Positions 37,275 through 45,454 are shown, numbered from the stretch's first letter. The stretch: DNA of 64,000 bases from Flaviramulus basaltis (GCF_900114265.1 NZ_FPKV01000002.1:1116001-1180000), one strand, 5' to 3'. Made by a program: numbers and translations. The notes: a model not told the origin generated them from the sequence alone.

Positions 37275-37647
37275 ACAGACATTTGAATATGCAATAATTA
37301 GAATTGTTCCAAAAGTAGAACGAGAAGAATTCTTTAATGTTGGAGTCATTCTTTTTTCTAAACGAAAAAAATTTTTAGATATAAAATATCATATAAATCT
37401 AGATAAACTGAAAGCATTTTCATGTGAAATTGAGTTAGATGTTCTTAATGATTATTTAAATGCTTGGAAATTAATTTGCGATGGAGAAGCTTCTGGAGGA
37501 AGAATAGGAAAATTAGAATTATCCGATAGATTTCGATGGCTTACAGCTTGCAGAAGCACTATTATTCAAAGCTCTAAAACGCATCCTGGATTAAGCCATG
37601 ATCCAGAAAAAACACTAGAAGATATTTTTAAAAAGTATGTTTTATAA
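37264..37647 (+). CDS. DUF3037 domain-containing protein
   Basis: Protein of 127 residues spanning one DUF3037 domain: FEYAIIRIVPKVEREEFFNV, GVILFSKRKKFLDIKYHINL, and the C-terminal signature RWLTACRSTIIQSSKTHPGL. Its start lies within the end of the HipA-like kinase gene (11-base overlap in another frame), so translation is coupled. Function is unknown. The strict pairing suggests it is a partner, regulator or substrate of the kinase. No transmembrane segment or signal is present. Confidence 0.87.
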   Translation: MQDRQTFEYAIIRIVPKVEREEFFNVGVILFSKRKKFLDIKYHINLDKLKAFSCEIELDVLNDYLNAWKLICDGEASGGRIGKLELSDRFRWLTACRSTIIQSSKTHPGLSHDPEKTLEDIFKKYVL

Positions 37648-37837
37648 ATGAACTTCAAGTAAAAAGCAGGAATATCTACAAAGCCAATAGAAACCCAGTA
37701 ATAAAACATTTGTTATTTTAGTTTAAACAATGTTAACTCTAGTTTTGTTGACTTACAATTTTCATTCGGGAAATATCGGCATGTAAAACAAAAACTATTT
37801 TATAAGAGACTATTCAAACCAACTTTAAAATAAACTC

Positions 37838-38440
37838 ATGAAAAAACCAAATTCAGTTGAAGAATATATTGAAGATAATGAACATTTTGCTAAAGAATTA
37901 ACTCTTTTACGTAACATTTTAAACTCCACTGAAGTAGAAGAAAACATAAAATGGAATGCTCCTGTTTATAGTGTTGATGGCAAAAATGTAATAGGCTTAG
38001 GCGCTTTTAAAAACCATTTTGGCATTTGGTTTTTTAATGGCGTATTTTTAAAAGACAAACATAATTTACTTCTTAATGCTCAAGAAAATAAGACCAAGGC
38101 TTTAAGGCAAATGCGTTTTGAATCTTTTGACCAAATTGATAAAAATATTGTTTTAGCTTATATAAAAGAAGTCATAGAAAATCAAAAATTAGGGAAGGAA
38201 ATTAAGCCATCCAAAACCACAAAAAAGGATATTATAATTCCGGTAGAACTACAAAACGAATTGAATTCTAATTCTGTTTTATTAGATGCCTTTAAACTTT
38301 TAACCCTTAGCAAACAACGCGAATACTGCGAGTATATTGATACAGCTAAACGAGATGCCACAAAACAAACTAGACTGGAAAAAATTAAACCAATGATTTT
38401 AAAAAACATTGGTTTAAACGATAAATACAAGAATTGCTAA
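37838..38440 (+). CDS. YdeI/OmpD-associated family protein (DUF1801 plus YdeI domain)
   Basis: Protein of 200 residues. The N-terminal part (about 1-115) is DUF1801-like, related to iron-chaperone frataxin-like folds: ENIKWNAPVYSVDGKNVIGL, AFKNHFGIWFFNG, KTKALRQMRFESF. The C-terminal part (about 130-195) is the YdeI/OmpD-associated helical domain: LLTLSKQREYCEYIDTAKRD, then ATKQTRLEKIKPMI. Function is not established. It is preceded by 190 bases without a gene and converges with proB across 13 bases. Confidence 0.88.
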   Translation: MKKPNSVEEYIEDNEHFAKELTLLRNILNSTEVEENIKWNAPVYSVDGKNVIGLGAFKNHFGIWFFNGVFLKDKHNLLLNAQENKTKALRQMRFESFDQIDKNIVLAYIKEVIENQKLGKEIKPSKTTKKDIIIPVELQNELNSNSVLLDAFKLLTLSKQREYCEYIDTAKRDATKQTRLEKIKPMILKNIGLNDKYKNC

Positions 38441-38453
38441 TTGTAATTTTTAG

Positions 38454-39224
38454 CTAAAGTGATACTTTGGTACCCGTTGCCTTTCCATCAATAATATCAA
38501 TAATAGTATTGTCTTTTTTACCATTTGCAATATATGTTGGAATATTATTTGCAGCAGCTTGTTGCGCATAATCTAACTTAGATCCCATACCACCTCTACC
38601 TTCTTCTTCAGCTTTATTATTATCTTTTATGTATTTATTTAAGTTTTCCTCTGGTTTTACATTTTTTATAAGATTACTGTTTTCAGCATCTGGATGTCCT
38701 GAATAAAGTCCATCAATATCTGTTAAAATTATAAGCTTATCTGCATTCATTAATTGAGCAATTAAACTTGCAAGTTCATCATTATCTGAAAACATAGACA
38801 TGGTTACAGACACAGCATCATCTTCATTTGCAATAGGAATAACTCCTTCTGCCAATAAACCTTCACAACAATTAACCATATTTTCTCTATGTACACCAGG
38901 ACTAAAATCTCTTTTTGTAGGTAATACCTGGGCGCATTTCATTCCAAAATCATGAAAAATATTGTAATATAATCGCATCATTCTTGGTTGACCTATAGCA
39001 GAATATACTTGACGCCTTTGTGTTTTATTCTTAATTTTTGACTTTCCTAAAACTTCTTTTCCTGCTATTACAGAACCCGAAGACACCAATATTGTAATAA
39101 TATCTCTTTCATAAAGTTCGGCTATTTGCTTGACTAAACGTCTTAAAACAGGCCTTACAATTCTATTATCTTTATTAGTCATTACGTTGGTACCAACTTT
39201 AATAACTATTCTTTCTTTATACAT
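38454..39224 (-). CDS. proB: glutamate 5-kinase, short form
   Basis: Amino-acid kinase of 256 residues that phosphorylates glutamate in proline synthesis. The frame is open further upstream into proC, but the ATG at 39224 gives MYKERIVIKVGTNVMTNK, the conserved P-loop-like start. Other landmarks are ITILVSSGSVIAGKEVLG, VIPIANEDDAVSVTMSMF, FSDNDELASLIAQLMNADKL and GRGGMGSKLDYAQQAAANN. The C-terminal PUA domain of E. coli ProB (367 residues) is absent, which is usual in some lineages. It starts one base after the proC stop, so the two are co-transcribed. proA is not next to them. Confidence 0.95.
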   Translation of the reverse strand: MYKERIVIKVGTNVMTNKDNRIVRPVLRRLVKQIAELYERDIITILVSSGSVIAGKEVLGKSKIKNKTQRRQVYSAIGQPRMMRLYYNIFHDFGMKCAQVLPTKRDFSPGVHRENMVNCCEGLLAEGVIPIANEDDAVSVTMSMFSDNDELASLIAQLMNADKLIILTDIDGLYSGHPDAENSNLIKNVKPEENLNKYIKDNNKAEEEGRGGMGSKLDYAQQAAANNIPTYIANGKKDNTIIDIIDGKATGTKVSL

Positions 39225-39225
39225 T

Positions 39226-40032
39226 TTAATGTTCTTTACCGAGTTCGACTGCGCGATTAAAAGCCGCAAAAGCCGCTTCTTTTATTAATTCACTTATATT
39301 ATTATCATCCATTGAATCTAATGCTGCACGAGTAGTACCACCTTTTGAAGCTACTTTTTCCATCCAAGAATTTGGTGATAAATTAGATTGATTAAAAAGC
39401 TCAACAGCTCCTGAAAAAGTCTGACTTACCAAAACAGTAGATTCATTTTTAGAAAACCCCATTTGCAATGCCGCTTCCATCATACTTTGCATAAAATAGA
39501 ATACATAAGCTGGTCCACTTCCTGATATTCCAGTTGATGCATCAATTAATTGTTCATTACTAACTTGTATGGATTTACCTGTTGTATCTAATAAGCTTTC
39601 AACAGTTAATGTTTCAATTCTAGATACCTCGGGTGAAATAACATATGAGGTTAAACCTTTACCTATTTGAGCTGGTAAATTTGGCATTGCTCTAACTATT
39701 TTTTCTAATCCTGTAATTTCTTTTATTGATGCTATAGTAACACCAGCCATAATCGAAATAATTATTTGCTGCGGTTTTACTAATGGTTTTATGGCTTTAA
39801 ATAAAGCTTCTGCATGATAAGGTTTCACTGCAATAAAAATAATATCTGCCTCAGGAACACAATCGTCTAACTTTTCAAAGGCATCAAAATGATCCATTTG
39901 ATTAAGTTCTTCAAGTTTAACTTCAGATTTATCTAAAACCATAATATTCTTCTTTTTAAGAAGTCTTGATTTAGACATACCTTCGGCATATGTAAGTCCC
40001 ATATTACCTGCTCCAATTACTAGTACTTTCAT
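39226..40032 (-). CDS. proC: pyrroline-5-carboxylate reductase
   Basis: Enzyme of 268 residues that makes proline from pyrroline-5-carboxylate with NAD(P)H. The N-terminal Rossmann loop is VLVIGAGNMGLTYAEGMSKS; IIISIMAGVTIASIKEITG and KIVRAMPNLPAQIGKGLTSY follow, and the family signature is SKGGTTRAALDSMDDNNISE. Substrate-site residues lie in ASTGISGSGPAYVFYFMQSM. It precedes proB in the same transcript with one base between the genes. Confidence 0.97.
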   Translation of the reverse strand: MKVLVIGAGNMGLTYAEGMSKSRLLKKKNIMVLDKSEVKLEELNQMDHFDAFEKLDDCVPEADIIFIAVKPYHAEALFKAIKPLVKPQQIIISIMAGVTIASIKEITGLEKIVRAMPNLPAQIGKGLTSYVISPEVSRIETLTVESLLDTTGKSIQVSNEQLIDASTGISGSGPAYVFYFMQSMMEAALQMGFSKNESTVLVSQTFSGAVELFNQSNLSPNSWMEKVASKGGTTRAALDSMDDNNISELIKEAAFAAFNRAVELGKEH

Positions 40033-40069
40033 GTGTTTTGTTTGTTGGTTTTTTTATTTTAATAATCTA

Positions 40070-40261
40070 CTAGATAAATAACATACAATCCTTAGTGTCT
40101 TTCACCTCTCCATAATATGTTTCACGATATTTATGCATGGTTTTAATGGGTAACCCTAATAAGTATTTTTTTATATAAGTTACTTTTGTGGTTAATTCTC
40201 CCATTTTTACAGAATGACGTTTTTCGTATATTGTTTTTCTTCTTACGTGTATAATTTTCAT
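40070..40261 (-). CDS. small basic protein of unknown function
   Basis: An open frame of 63 residues: MKIIHVRRKTIYEKRHSVKM, then KVTYIKKYLLGLPIKTMHKY and RETYYGEVKDTKDCMLF. The composition (Lys, Tyr, His rich) and the 'YLLGLPIKTMHKYRETYYGEVKD' pattern look coding rather than random, and I faintly recall similar flavobacterial small proteins, but no family can be named. It lies between the GNAT gene and proC, all on the minus strand. It would probably be skipped by many annotation pipelines. Confidence 0.5.
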   Translation of the reverse strand: MKIIHVRRKTIYEKRHSVKMGELTTKVTYIKKYLLGLPIKTMHKYRETYYGEVKDTKDCMLFI

Positions 40262-40295
40262 TTATTTGTTTTTCTAATTTAATTTTCAAGATTGC

Positions 40296-40733
40296 TTATC
40301 TAGTCAATCTCATTTCTATATTTCTCGCTTTGAAACCCTCTTTTTCAAATAACTTGATTGCAGGATTATCTGTATTTATATGTATTGCAATATCTCCTCT
40401 ACAATATTTTTTGGTGTGTTTTATTAATTCGTTACCAATACCCTTACCTCTTTCTGCTTCTTTAACCGCTATATAAACCAATATGTTTTCGGGTATATAT
40501 TCATTCATTCCCGTTCTATTCACAACTATAGCACCTAATATTTCACTTTTTTCTTCTTTAACAAACACATAACCTCCTAAGCCAGAAATCTCTTTTGCCG
40601 CATATAAAATTGATTTTTTTATAGCGCTTTTACTATCTCTAAATTTACCTGAGTATTCAAATAAAAAATTAGTTATACGATTTATATCATTAATTGATAA
40701 TCTTGAAAAAGCATCGAAAGTTCTTATGCTCAT
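40296..40733 (-). CDS. GNAT family N-acetyltransferase
   Basis: Protein of 145 residues with the acetyl-CoA binding motif A in VYIAVKEAERGKGIGNELIK (the R/Q-x-x-G-x-G/A loop) and the preceding beta strands GAIVVNRTGMNEYIPENILV. The C-terminus NTDNPAIKLFEKEGFKARNI is the usual motif B helix and strand. The acceptor is unknown. Two inverted repeats lie in the upstream region (40752-40778 and 40807-40841). Confidence 0.88.
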   Translation of the reverse strand: MSIRTFDAFSRLSINDINRITNFLFEYSGKFRDSKSAIKKSILYAAKEISGLGGYVFVKEEKSEILGAIVVNRTGMNEYIPENILVYIAVKEAERGKGIGNELIKHTKKYCRGDIAIHINTDNPAIKLFEKEGFKARNIEMRLTR

Positions 40734-40751
40734 TAAATTAAGTTATTACAA

Positions 40752-40778
40752 ATCACATCTAATAAAAGTAAATGTGAT
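40752..40778. promoter_or_regulatory. inverted repeat near the GNAT promoter
   Basis: ATCACAT (40752-40758), 13 bases, ATGTGAT (40772-40778), perfect arms, 19 bases upstream of the GNAT start codon on the minus strand. It could be an operator for a dimeric regulator or a hairpin in the leader. Confidence 0.35.
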
Positions 40779-40806
40779 ACAATGTGTTAAAAAATAAAAT
40801 AGAGTA

Positions 40807-40841
40807 TTAACTAAATGCTAAAAAAGCAAATAGTTAGTTAA
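40807..40841. repeat. inverted repeat, AT-rich
   Basis: TTAACTA (40807-40813) pairs with TAGTTAA (40835-40841), and an inner TGCT/AGCA pair is possible. A second dyad upstream of the GNAT gene, of unknown role. Confidence 0.3.
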
Positions 40842-41056
40842 AACGTGTTTGAAAGATAGGATTGTAAAAAACCTTTATTAAAAGGTAGGAGGAATGAATT
40901 TAGCAGACTGATTTCTAAAAACTAGAAAATTAAAATTGAAGATTCTGTTATTCTGCTTTTCATGTATTCCTTTTCCCATGGTGCAAACTTACAAAAATGG
41001 AATGCCAATATCAAGTAAGCTTTGTTAAGATAAATACAAAATGGAATCCTAAACAA

Positions 41057-41082
41057 AAAAAGCTCCCAAACGGGAGCTTTTT
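41057..41082 (-). terminator. terminator of the nusB-DUF1573-yajC run
   Basis: A perfect 11-bp stem (AAAAAGCTCCC with GGGAGCTTTTT) and an AAAC/GTTT loop, with a T run on the minus strand, 23 bases past the yajC stop. Confidence 0.92.
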
Positions 41083-41104
41083 AAAATCAATATAAATTGA
41101 TTAT

Positions 41105-41395
41105 TTATTTTACAGGTGCGTTAAGTTTTGAGCTTATTTCCATAGATATTGCAGAACGTTCAAACTTTAATTTCCCAGACATAGTTTCTATTATACAACT
41201 ATTATCCTTGTCATTTAAATCTGCTATTTTACCATGCAAACCACTTTTAGTAACTACTTTATCACCTCGTTTTAATTCTGCGGCAAATTTCTTTTCTTTT
41301 TTTGCCTTTTTCATTTGTGGTGCAATCATAAAAAAATACACAACTACAAACATTAAAACAAACGGTAATAAACTACCTATTCCTCCTTCTCCCAT
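41105..41395 (-). CDS. yajC: preprotein translocase subunit YajC
   Basis: Single-span membrane protein of 96 residues, part of the SecDF-YajC accessory complex. The helix LPFVLMFVVVYFFMIAPQMK is followed at once by a basic stretch (KKAKKEKKFAAELKRGDKVV) and the conserved TKSGLHGKIADL. It follows the DUF1573 gene by 11 bases and nusB further upstream, an order seen in other Bacteroidota. secDF is not in the window. Confidence 0.95.
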   Translation of the reverse strand: MGEGGIGSLLPFVLMFVVVYFFMIAPQMKKAKKEKKFAAELKRGDKVVTKSGLHGKIADLNDKDNSCIIETMSGKLKFERSAISMEISSKLNAPVK

Positions 41396-41406
41396 TATTT
41401 TTATAT

Positions 41407-41889
41407 TTAGCTCTTAGCTTGTATTGTTGGTTTAACTGCATTAGGGTCTGGTTTAACAAACGCTGTAATTTTAACCATTTCTGATCCTTTTTCAGTATTA
41501 GCTGTAACTGTTATTGTTTTCGATACTTTGTTAGTACCACTTCCATTAAACTTAACAGTAAATTGTCCTTCTGCACCAGGTGCTAATGGCTCTCTGCTCC
41601 AATCTTGAGGCACAGTACAACCGCAAGAACTTTTAATATCTGTAATTACTAATGGAGCATCTCCTGTGTTTTTGTATTTAAAACTAGTTTCAACTGGAGT
41701 CTTAGCTTCAATTTCTCCAAAATCGTGTTCTTTTTTATCAAACTCAATAACAGGGAATTTTGATGCACTTGCATCTCTAACAGCTGCAGCAGCTACATTA
41801 CTCTCTTCAATTTTATTAGCGGCATTTTCTTTACATGATGTAAAGGCTATTAAGCATAATGTGCTTAATCCTAATATTACTTTTTTCAT
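41407..41889 (-). CDS. DUF1573 domain-containing lipoprotein
   Basis: Lipoprotein of 160 residues: MKKVILGLSTLCLIAFTSC with lipidated C19. The mature part is one DUF1573 immunoglobulin-like domain (ASH/MSP-related): KKEHDFGEIEAKTPVETSFK, NTGDAPLVITDIKSSCGC, TVPQDWSREPLAPGAEGQFT. The paired cysteines SSCGC are a signature of the family. Function is unknown; the placement between nusB and yajC is conserved in flavobacteria as I recall. Confidence 0.93.
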   Translation of the reverse strand: MKKVILGLSTLCLIAFTSCKENAANKIEESNVAAAAVRDASASKFPVIEFDKKEHDFGEIEAKTPVETSFKYKNTGDAPLVITDIKSSCGCTVPQDWSREPLAPGAEGQFTVKFNGSGTNKVSKTITVTANTEKGSEMVKITAFVKPDPNAVKPTIQAKS

Positions 41890-41973
41890 GATTGTTATTT
41901 TAATTTTTATTTGATTTGTAAAAATAGTAATTATTTAAACGTATTAAAATTTTTAAGTCCTTCTTAACAGAAA

Positions 41974-42918
41974 TTAAAGCAAACCACGTCCTATTTTTTT
42001 CAATTCCCCTGAAGCTTCATATTCTTTTACCAATTTATCTAAAATACCATTAATAAATATGCTACTTTTTGGTGTTGAATATTCTTTTGATATTTCTAAA
42101 TACTCATTAATAGTTACTTTTACAGGAATTGACGGAAAATTTCTTACCTCACAAATAGCCATTTGCAATAAAACATAATCAACATTGGCAATTCTGTCTG
42201 TATCCCAATTTTGAGTTTTAAGCTCAATTTCTTTATTTATTGAAGTTCTATTTAAAAGTGTTTTTCTAAACAAATTAATAGCAAACTCTTTGTCCTCAAT
42301 ATCTTTATATAATTTTGGGGTAAAATGATTTTCTGCTGAAGTTATTTTTACTTTTCTTAAAAGTTTTAAAATTGTAGTATTTACTGTTGGAAGATCATCA
42401 AGCCAAGTTAGATTTTTATCTTCAATATATTCGTAAAGCTTATCATTTGGCGCTATAATATCTTTATAAACATCAACAATAAAATCTTTGTCTTCTTTAA
42501 AATCTGAAGTTCTAGTTTTCATATATTCTTCATATAAATCACTAGCAACTACTGCTTTAAAAACAACGTCTACATATTCTTGATCTAACTTCCAATTATT
42601 AACTTTATGCATTTCTAAGTGGTCCTTAAGCCCAATATTCTCAGCTAAAAGCTTTAATAGTTGATTATTAACAAACTTTCTGTTTGGATCTTTATCTTCC
42701 TTTGTTGCAAGATGTTTTTTTTGCTTTTTTTGTAAATCGTCTTCAGCTCTTTTTTGAACTTCAATTAATAACGAGACTAATAAAAGGTACAAGTTGTACA
42801 TATTATCTATACTAAACAGTAAAAACTTTTGGTCTTTACTAAAATCATCACTTTCACTACCTTTAAAAGCATACATGGTTTGCATTACTTTTACGCGTAT
42901 ATGTCTTCTGTTTAGCAT
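41974..42918 (-). CDS. nusB: transcription antitermination protein NusB, long form
   Basis: RNA-binding factor of 314 residues, over twice the length of E. coli NusB (139). The start MLNRRHIRVKVMQTMYAFKG matches the arginine-rich N-terminus RRRARELALQALY. The C-terminal NusB core is at about 205-305: FRKTLLNRTSINKEIELKTQ, ANVDYVLLQMAICEVRNFPS, VKVTINEYLEISKEYSTPKS. Between them, about 130 extra residues, highly charged (KRAEDDLQKKQKKHLATKED), are typical of Bacteroidota forms. It has a TAnnTTTG box upstream and is divergent from the ABC exporter. Confidence 0.92.
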   Translation of the reverse strand: MLNRRHIRVKVMQTMYAFKGSESDDFSKDQKFLLFSIDNMYNLYLLLVSLLIEVQKRAEDDLQKKQKKHLATKEDKDPNRKFVNNQLLKLLAENIGLKDHLEMHKVNNWKLDQEYVDVVFKAVVASDLYEEYMKTRTSDFKEDKDFIVDVYKDIIAPNDKLYEYIEDKNLTWLDDLPTVNTTILKLLRKVKITSAENHFTPKLYKDIEDKEFAINLFRKTLLNRTSINKEIELKTQNWDTDRIANVDYVLLQMAICEVRNFPSIPVKVTINEYLEISKEYSTPKSSIFINGILDKLVKEYEASGELKKIGRGLL

Positions 42919-42970
42919 AATTACAAAGAACTTTAATTAAAGAATGAGATTTATTTTGGTTTTCTCGGTG

Positions 42971-42978
42971 CAAAAATA
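42971..42978 (-). promoter_or_regulatory. -7 box for nusB
   Basis: Minus-strand TATTTTTG matches TAnnTTTG, 52 bases upstream of the nusB ATG. The -33 box is not clear. Confidence 0.4.
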
Positions 42979-43091
42979 ACACTATATTTAAAAAAACGCA
43001 CTTAATTTTTCAAATAATTATCATCATGTATTTTAAGCTATCTTTAACAATTGCACCTCTACTCTAACCAAATTAATTATCATTAATAACT

Positions 43092-43099
43092 TATATTTG
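43092..43099 (+). promoter_or_regulatory. -7 box for the ABC exporter gene
   Basis: TATATTTG matches TAnnTTTG exactly, 23 bases before the ATG at 43123. No TTTG is seen at the expected upstream distance. Confidence 0.45.
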
Positions 43100-43122
43100 C
43101 TCTTCTATCTTTAGAATAATAA

Positions 43123-44880
43123 ATGAAAGAATTACAACACTTAAATAAGTACTTTTTAAAATACAAAACACACATTTTATTAGGCATAATAATTACTATT
43201 ATTGCTAGGTTGTTTTTACTTTTTACGCCTCGATACGTAAAGAAAATATTTTTAGTTATTGAAAACTATTTTGAAGGAACTATATCCAAAGATGTTTTTA
43301 AAACCGAATTATTTGAAGCTATTCTATACATTGTTGGAGCAGCGCTTGTTGGTGCTATTCTTACTTTTTTTATGAGACAAACTATTATAAACGTTTCTCG
43401 TTACATAGAATTTGATTTAAAAAATGAAGTTTACGACCAATACCAAAAACTTTCTTTAAATTTTTATAAGAAAAATAGAACCGGCGATTTAATGAACCGC
43501 ATTACTGAAGATGTATCTAGAGTACGTATGTATGCAGGTCCCGCAATTATGTATAGCATTAATACAATTACACTTATAATTATGGTTATAATATATATGT
43601 ATAATGCTTCGCCAAAGCTAACACTATATACTATTATACCATTACCAATTTTATCGGTTATTATATATAAATTAAGTAAGGAAATTCATAACAGGAGTAC
43701 TATTGTACAACAATATTTATCTAAGCTTTCTACGTTTACACAAGAATCCTTTAGTGGTATTTCGGTCATAAAAGCCTATGGTATTGAGCCACAAACATCA
43801 ATAAATTTTAAAACACTTGCGTCAGAAAGTAAAGAGAAACAAATAGATTTAGCAAAAATACAAGCTTGGTTTTTTCCAATGATGGTTTTACTTATTGGTA
43901 CGAGTAATTTATTTGTTATTTACATTGGCGGCATGCAATATATTAATGGTGAAATAGATAGTATAGGAACCATTGCAGAATTTCTTATGTATGTAAATAT
44001 GCTAACATGGCCAGTTGCAACAGTAGGTTGGGTTACCTCTATTGTGCAGCAAGCAGAAGCTTCACAAAAACGAATAAATGAGTTTTTAAAAATTGAACCA
44101 GAAATAAAAAACGCTGTTAACACACATACTAAAATAACTGGAAACATAGATTTTAATAATGTTCATTTCACTTACGATGACACTAATATTCAAGCCCTTA
44201 AAGGGATTAGTTTTAAGATTAAAGAAGGTGAAACATTAGCGATTTTAGGAAAAACAGGTTCTGGAAAGTCTACTATTCTTGATTTAATTGGAAGATTATA
44301 TGATATTGATGAAGGCTCAATTACTATTAATAATACTGAGATTAATAAACTTAATTTGAATGAATTAAGAGATAGTATTGGCTATGTGCCGCAAGATGCC
44401 TTTTTGTTTTCTGATACAATTAAAACCAATATTAGATTTGGAAAACAAGATGCTACCGATGAAGATGTTATTGAAGCTGCAAAAAATGCTCAAGTACATA
44501 AAAATATAGCAAAATTCAAAAATGGTTATGACACTATTTTAGGAGAAAGAGGTATTACACTTTCTGGAGGCCAAAAACAACGCGTTTCTATTGCTAGAGC
44601 CATTATTAAATTACCTAAAATTTTGTTGTTTGATGATTGCCTATCTGCAGTAGATACTGAAACTGAAGAAAAAATATTAAGAAATCTCAAAAAAATATCA
44701 AAAGGAAAAACATCAATTATTGTTAGTCATAGAGTTTCATCAGCTAAAAATGCAGATAAAATAATTGTTTTAGATAACGGTAAAATTGTTCAAGAAGGTA
44801 CTCATAGTAGCCTTATAAATATAGATGGCTACTACAAACATCTATATTTAAAACAGCTTAGTGAAACCGAATCTAAATAA
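43123..44880 (+). CDS. ABC exporter, fused permease and ATPase, degenerate catalytic site
   Basis: Type IV (MsbA/LmrA-like) half-transporter of 585 residues. Six membrane helices occupy about 15-320, and the ATPase about 340-575. Walker A is GKTGSGKST (376-384), the signature LSGGQ starts at 480, and the H-loop is SHR (H536). Walker B is ILLFDDCLSAVD: the catalytic glutamate is replaced by aspartate (D505), as in the degenerate site of heterodimeric exporters such as BmrC/TM287. No second half-transporter gene is adjacent. The exported substrate is unknown (lipid or drug). Confidence 0.93.
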   Translation: MKELQHLNKYFLKYKTHILLGIIITIIARLFLLFTPRYVKKIFLVIENYFEGTISKDVFKTELFEAILYIVGAALVGAILTFFMRQTIINVSRYIEFDLKNEVYDQYQKLSLNFYKKNRTGDLMNRITEDVSRVRMYAGPAIMYSINTITLIIMVIIYMYNASPKLTLYTIIPLPILSVIIYKLSKEIHNRSTIVQQYLSKLSTFTQESFSGISVIKAYGIEPQTSINFKTLASESKEKQIDLAKIQAWFFPMMVLLIGTSNLFVIYIGGMQYINGEIDSIGTIAEFLMYVNMLTWPVATVGWVTSIVQQAEASQKRINEFLKIEPEIKNAVNTHTKITGNIDFNNVHFTYDDTNIQALKGISFKIKEGETLAILGKTGSGKSTILDLIGRLYDIDEGSITINNTEINKLNLNELRDSIGYVPQDAFLFSDTIKTNIRFGKQDATDEDVIEAAKNAQVHKNIAKFKNGYDTILGERGITLSGGQKQRVSIARAIIKLPKILLFDDCLSAVDTETEEKILRNLKKISKGKTSIIVSHRVSSAKNADKIIVLDNGKIVQEGTHSSLINIDGYYKHLYLKQLSETESK

Positions 44881-45048
44881 AATTTAAATCATTAAATTAT
44901 AGCCTGATAGAACGCATTTTACTCAATTTAATGCAATAAAAATCAATATTTTAAAAAGAAACTTCATGATTTATTGGTTTGTATCGGTTTTTTTTTAGAT
45001 TTTTGATTCTACAACATAAATGATAACCAAACAAATTTCAATTCAAAT

Positions 45049-45432
45049 ATGAATAATGATATGATGGAGAAAGAGGAAATTTTTTCAAAAGTATTAAGAG
45101 CAGGAAGACGTACATACTTTTTTGATGTTAGAGCAACAAAGGCAGACGATTATTATCTTACTATTACAGAAAGTAAAAAATTCACAAACGATGATGGTTC
45201 ATTCCATTACAAAAAGCACAAAATTTATATTTATAAAGAAGATTTTTCTGAATTTAAAGATATTCTATCTGAAATGACAGATTACATTATTAATGAGAAA
45301 GGGGATGAAGTTATTAGTGAGCGCCATCAAAAAGACTTTAAAAAGGAATATGATGATGATACATCTAAAGTTACTGAACCAGAACTAAAAACACCAGAAA
45401 GCTTTACTGACATAGATTTTGATGATATATAA
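45049..45432 (+). CDS. DUF3276 / PUR-alpha-like nucleic acid-binding protein
   Basis: Protein of 127 residues resembling PUR family DNA/RNA-binding proteins of Bacteroidota and spirochaetes. The fold signature is VLRAGRRTYFFDVRATKADD, then YYLTITESKKF and KKHKIYIYKEDFSEFKDILS. The C-terminal tail is acidic and probably disordered (YDDDTSKVTEPELKTPESFT). Two further in-frame ATGs (45061, 45064) are possible starts; MEKEEIFSKV is where similarity probably begins. It is closed by a terminator at 45455. Cytoplasmic, role in nucleic acid binding inferred from the family. Confidence 0.9.
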   Translation: MNNDMMEKEEIFSKVLRAGRRTYFFDVRATKADDYYLTITESKKFTNDDGSFHYKKHKIYIYKEDFSEFKDILSEMTDYIINEKGDEVISERHQKDFKKEYDDDTSKVTEPELKTPESFTDIDFDDI

Positions 45433-45454
45433 TTCATTTCAATAATACTTATAT

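Larger units (their letters stand above)
40734..41104. other. 371-base intergenic region with inverted repeats and a terminator
   Basis: It lies between yajC (upstream on the minus strand) and the GNAT gene. It holds the yajC terminator (41057-41082) and two inverted repeats near the GNAT start. I see no supported open frame and no known RNA family. Confidence 0.55.

Noticed and set aside
36495-37647. HipBA toxin-antitoxin module
   Set aside because: The kinase lacks the HipA N-terminal domain and no HipB-like helix-turn-helix gene is adjacent, so the toxin-antitoxin label is not supported.
41097-41417. Plus-strand open frame of 106 codons opposite yajC
   Set aside because: It is antisense to yajC and its terminator-side region; the phenylalanine/isoleucine-rich sequence has no family features.
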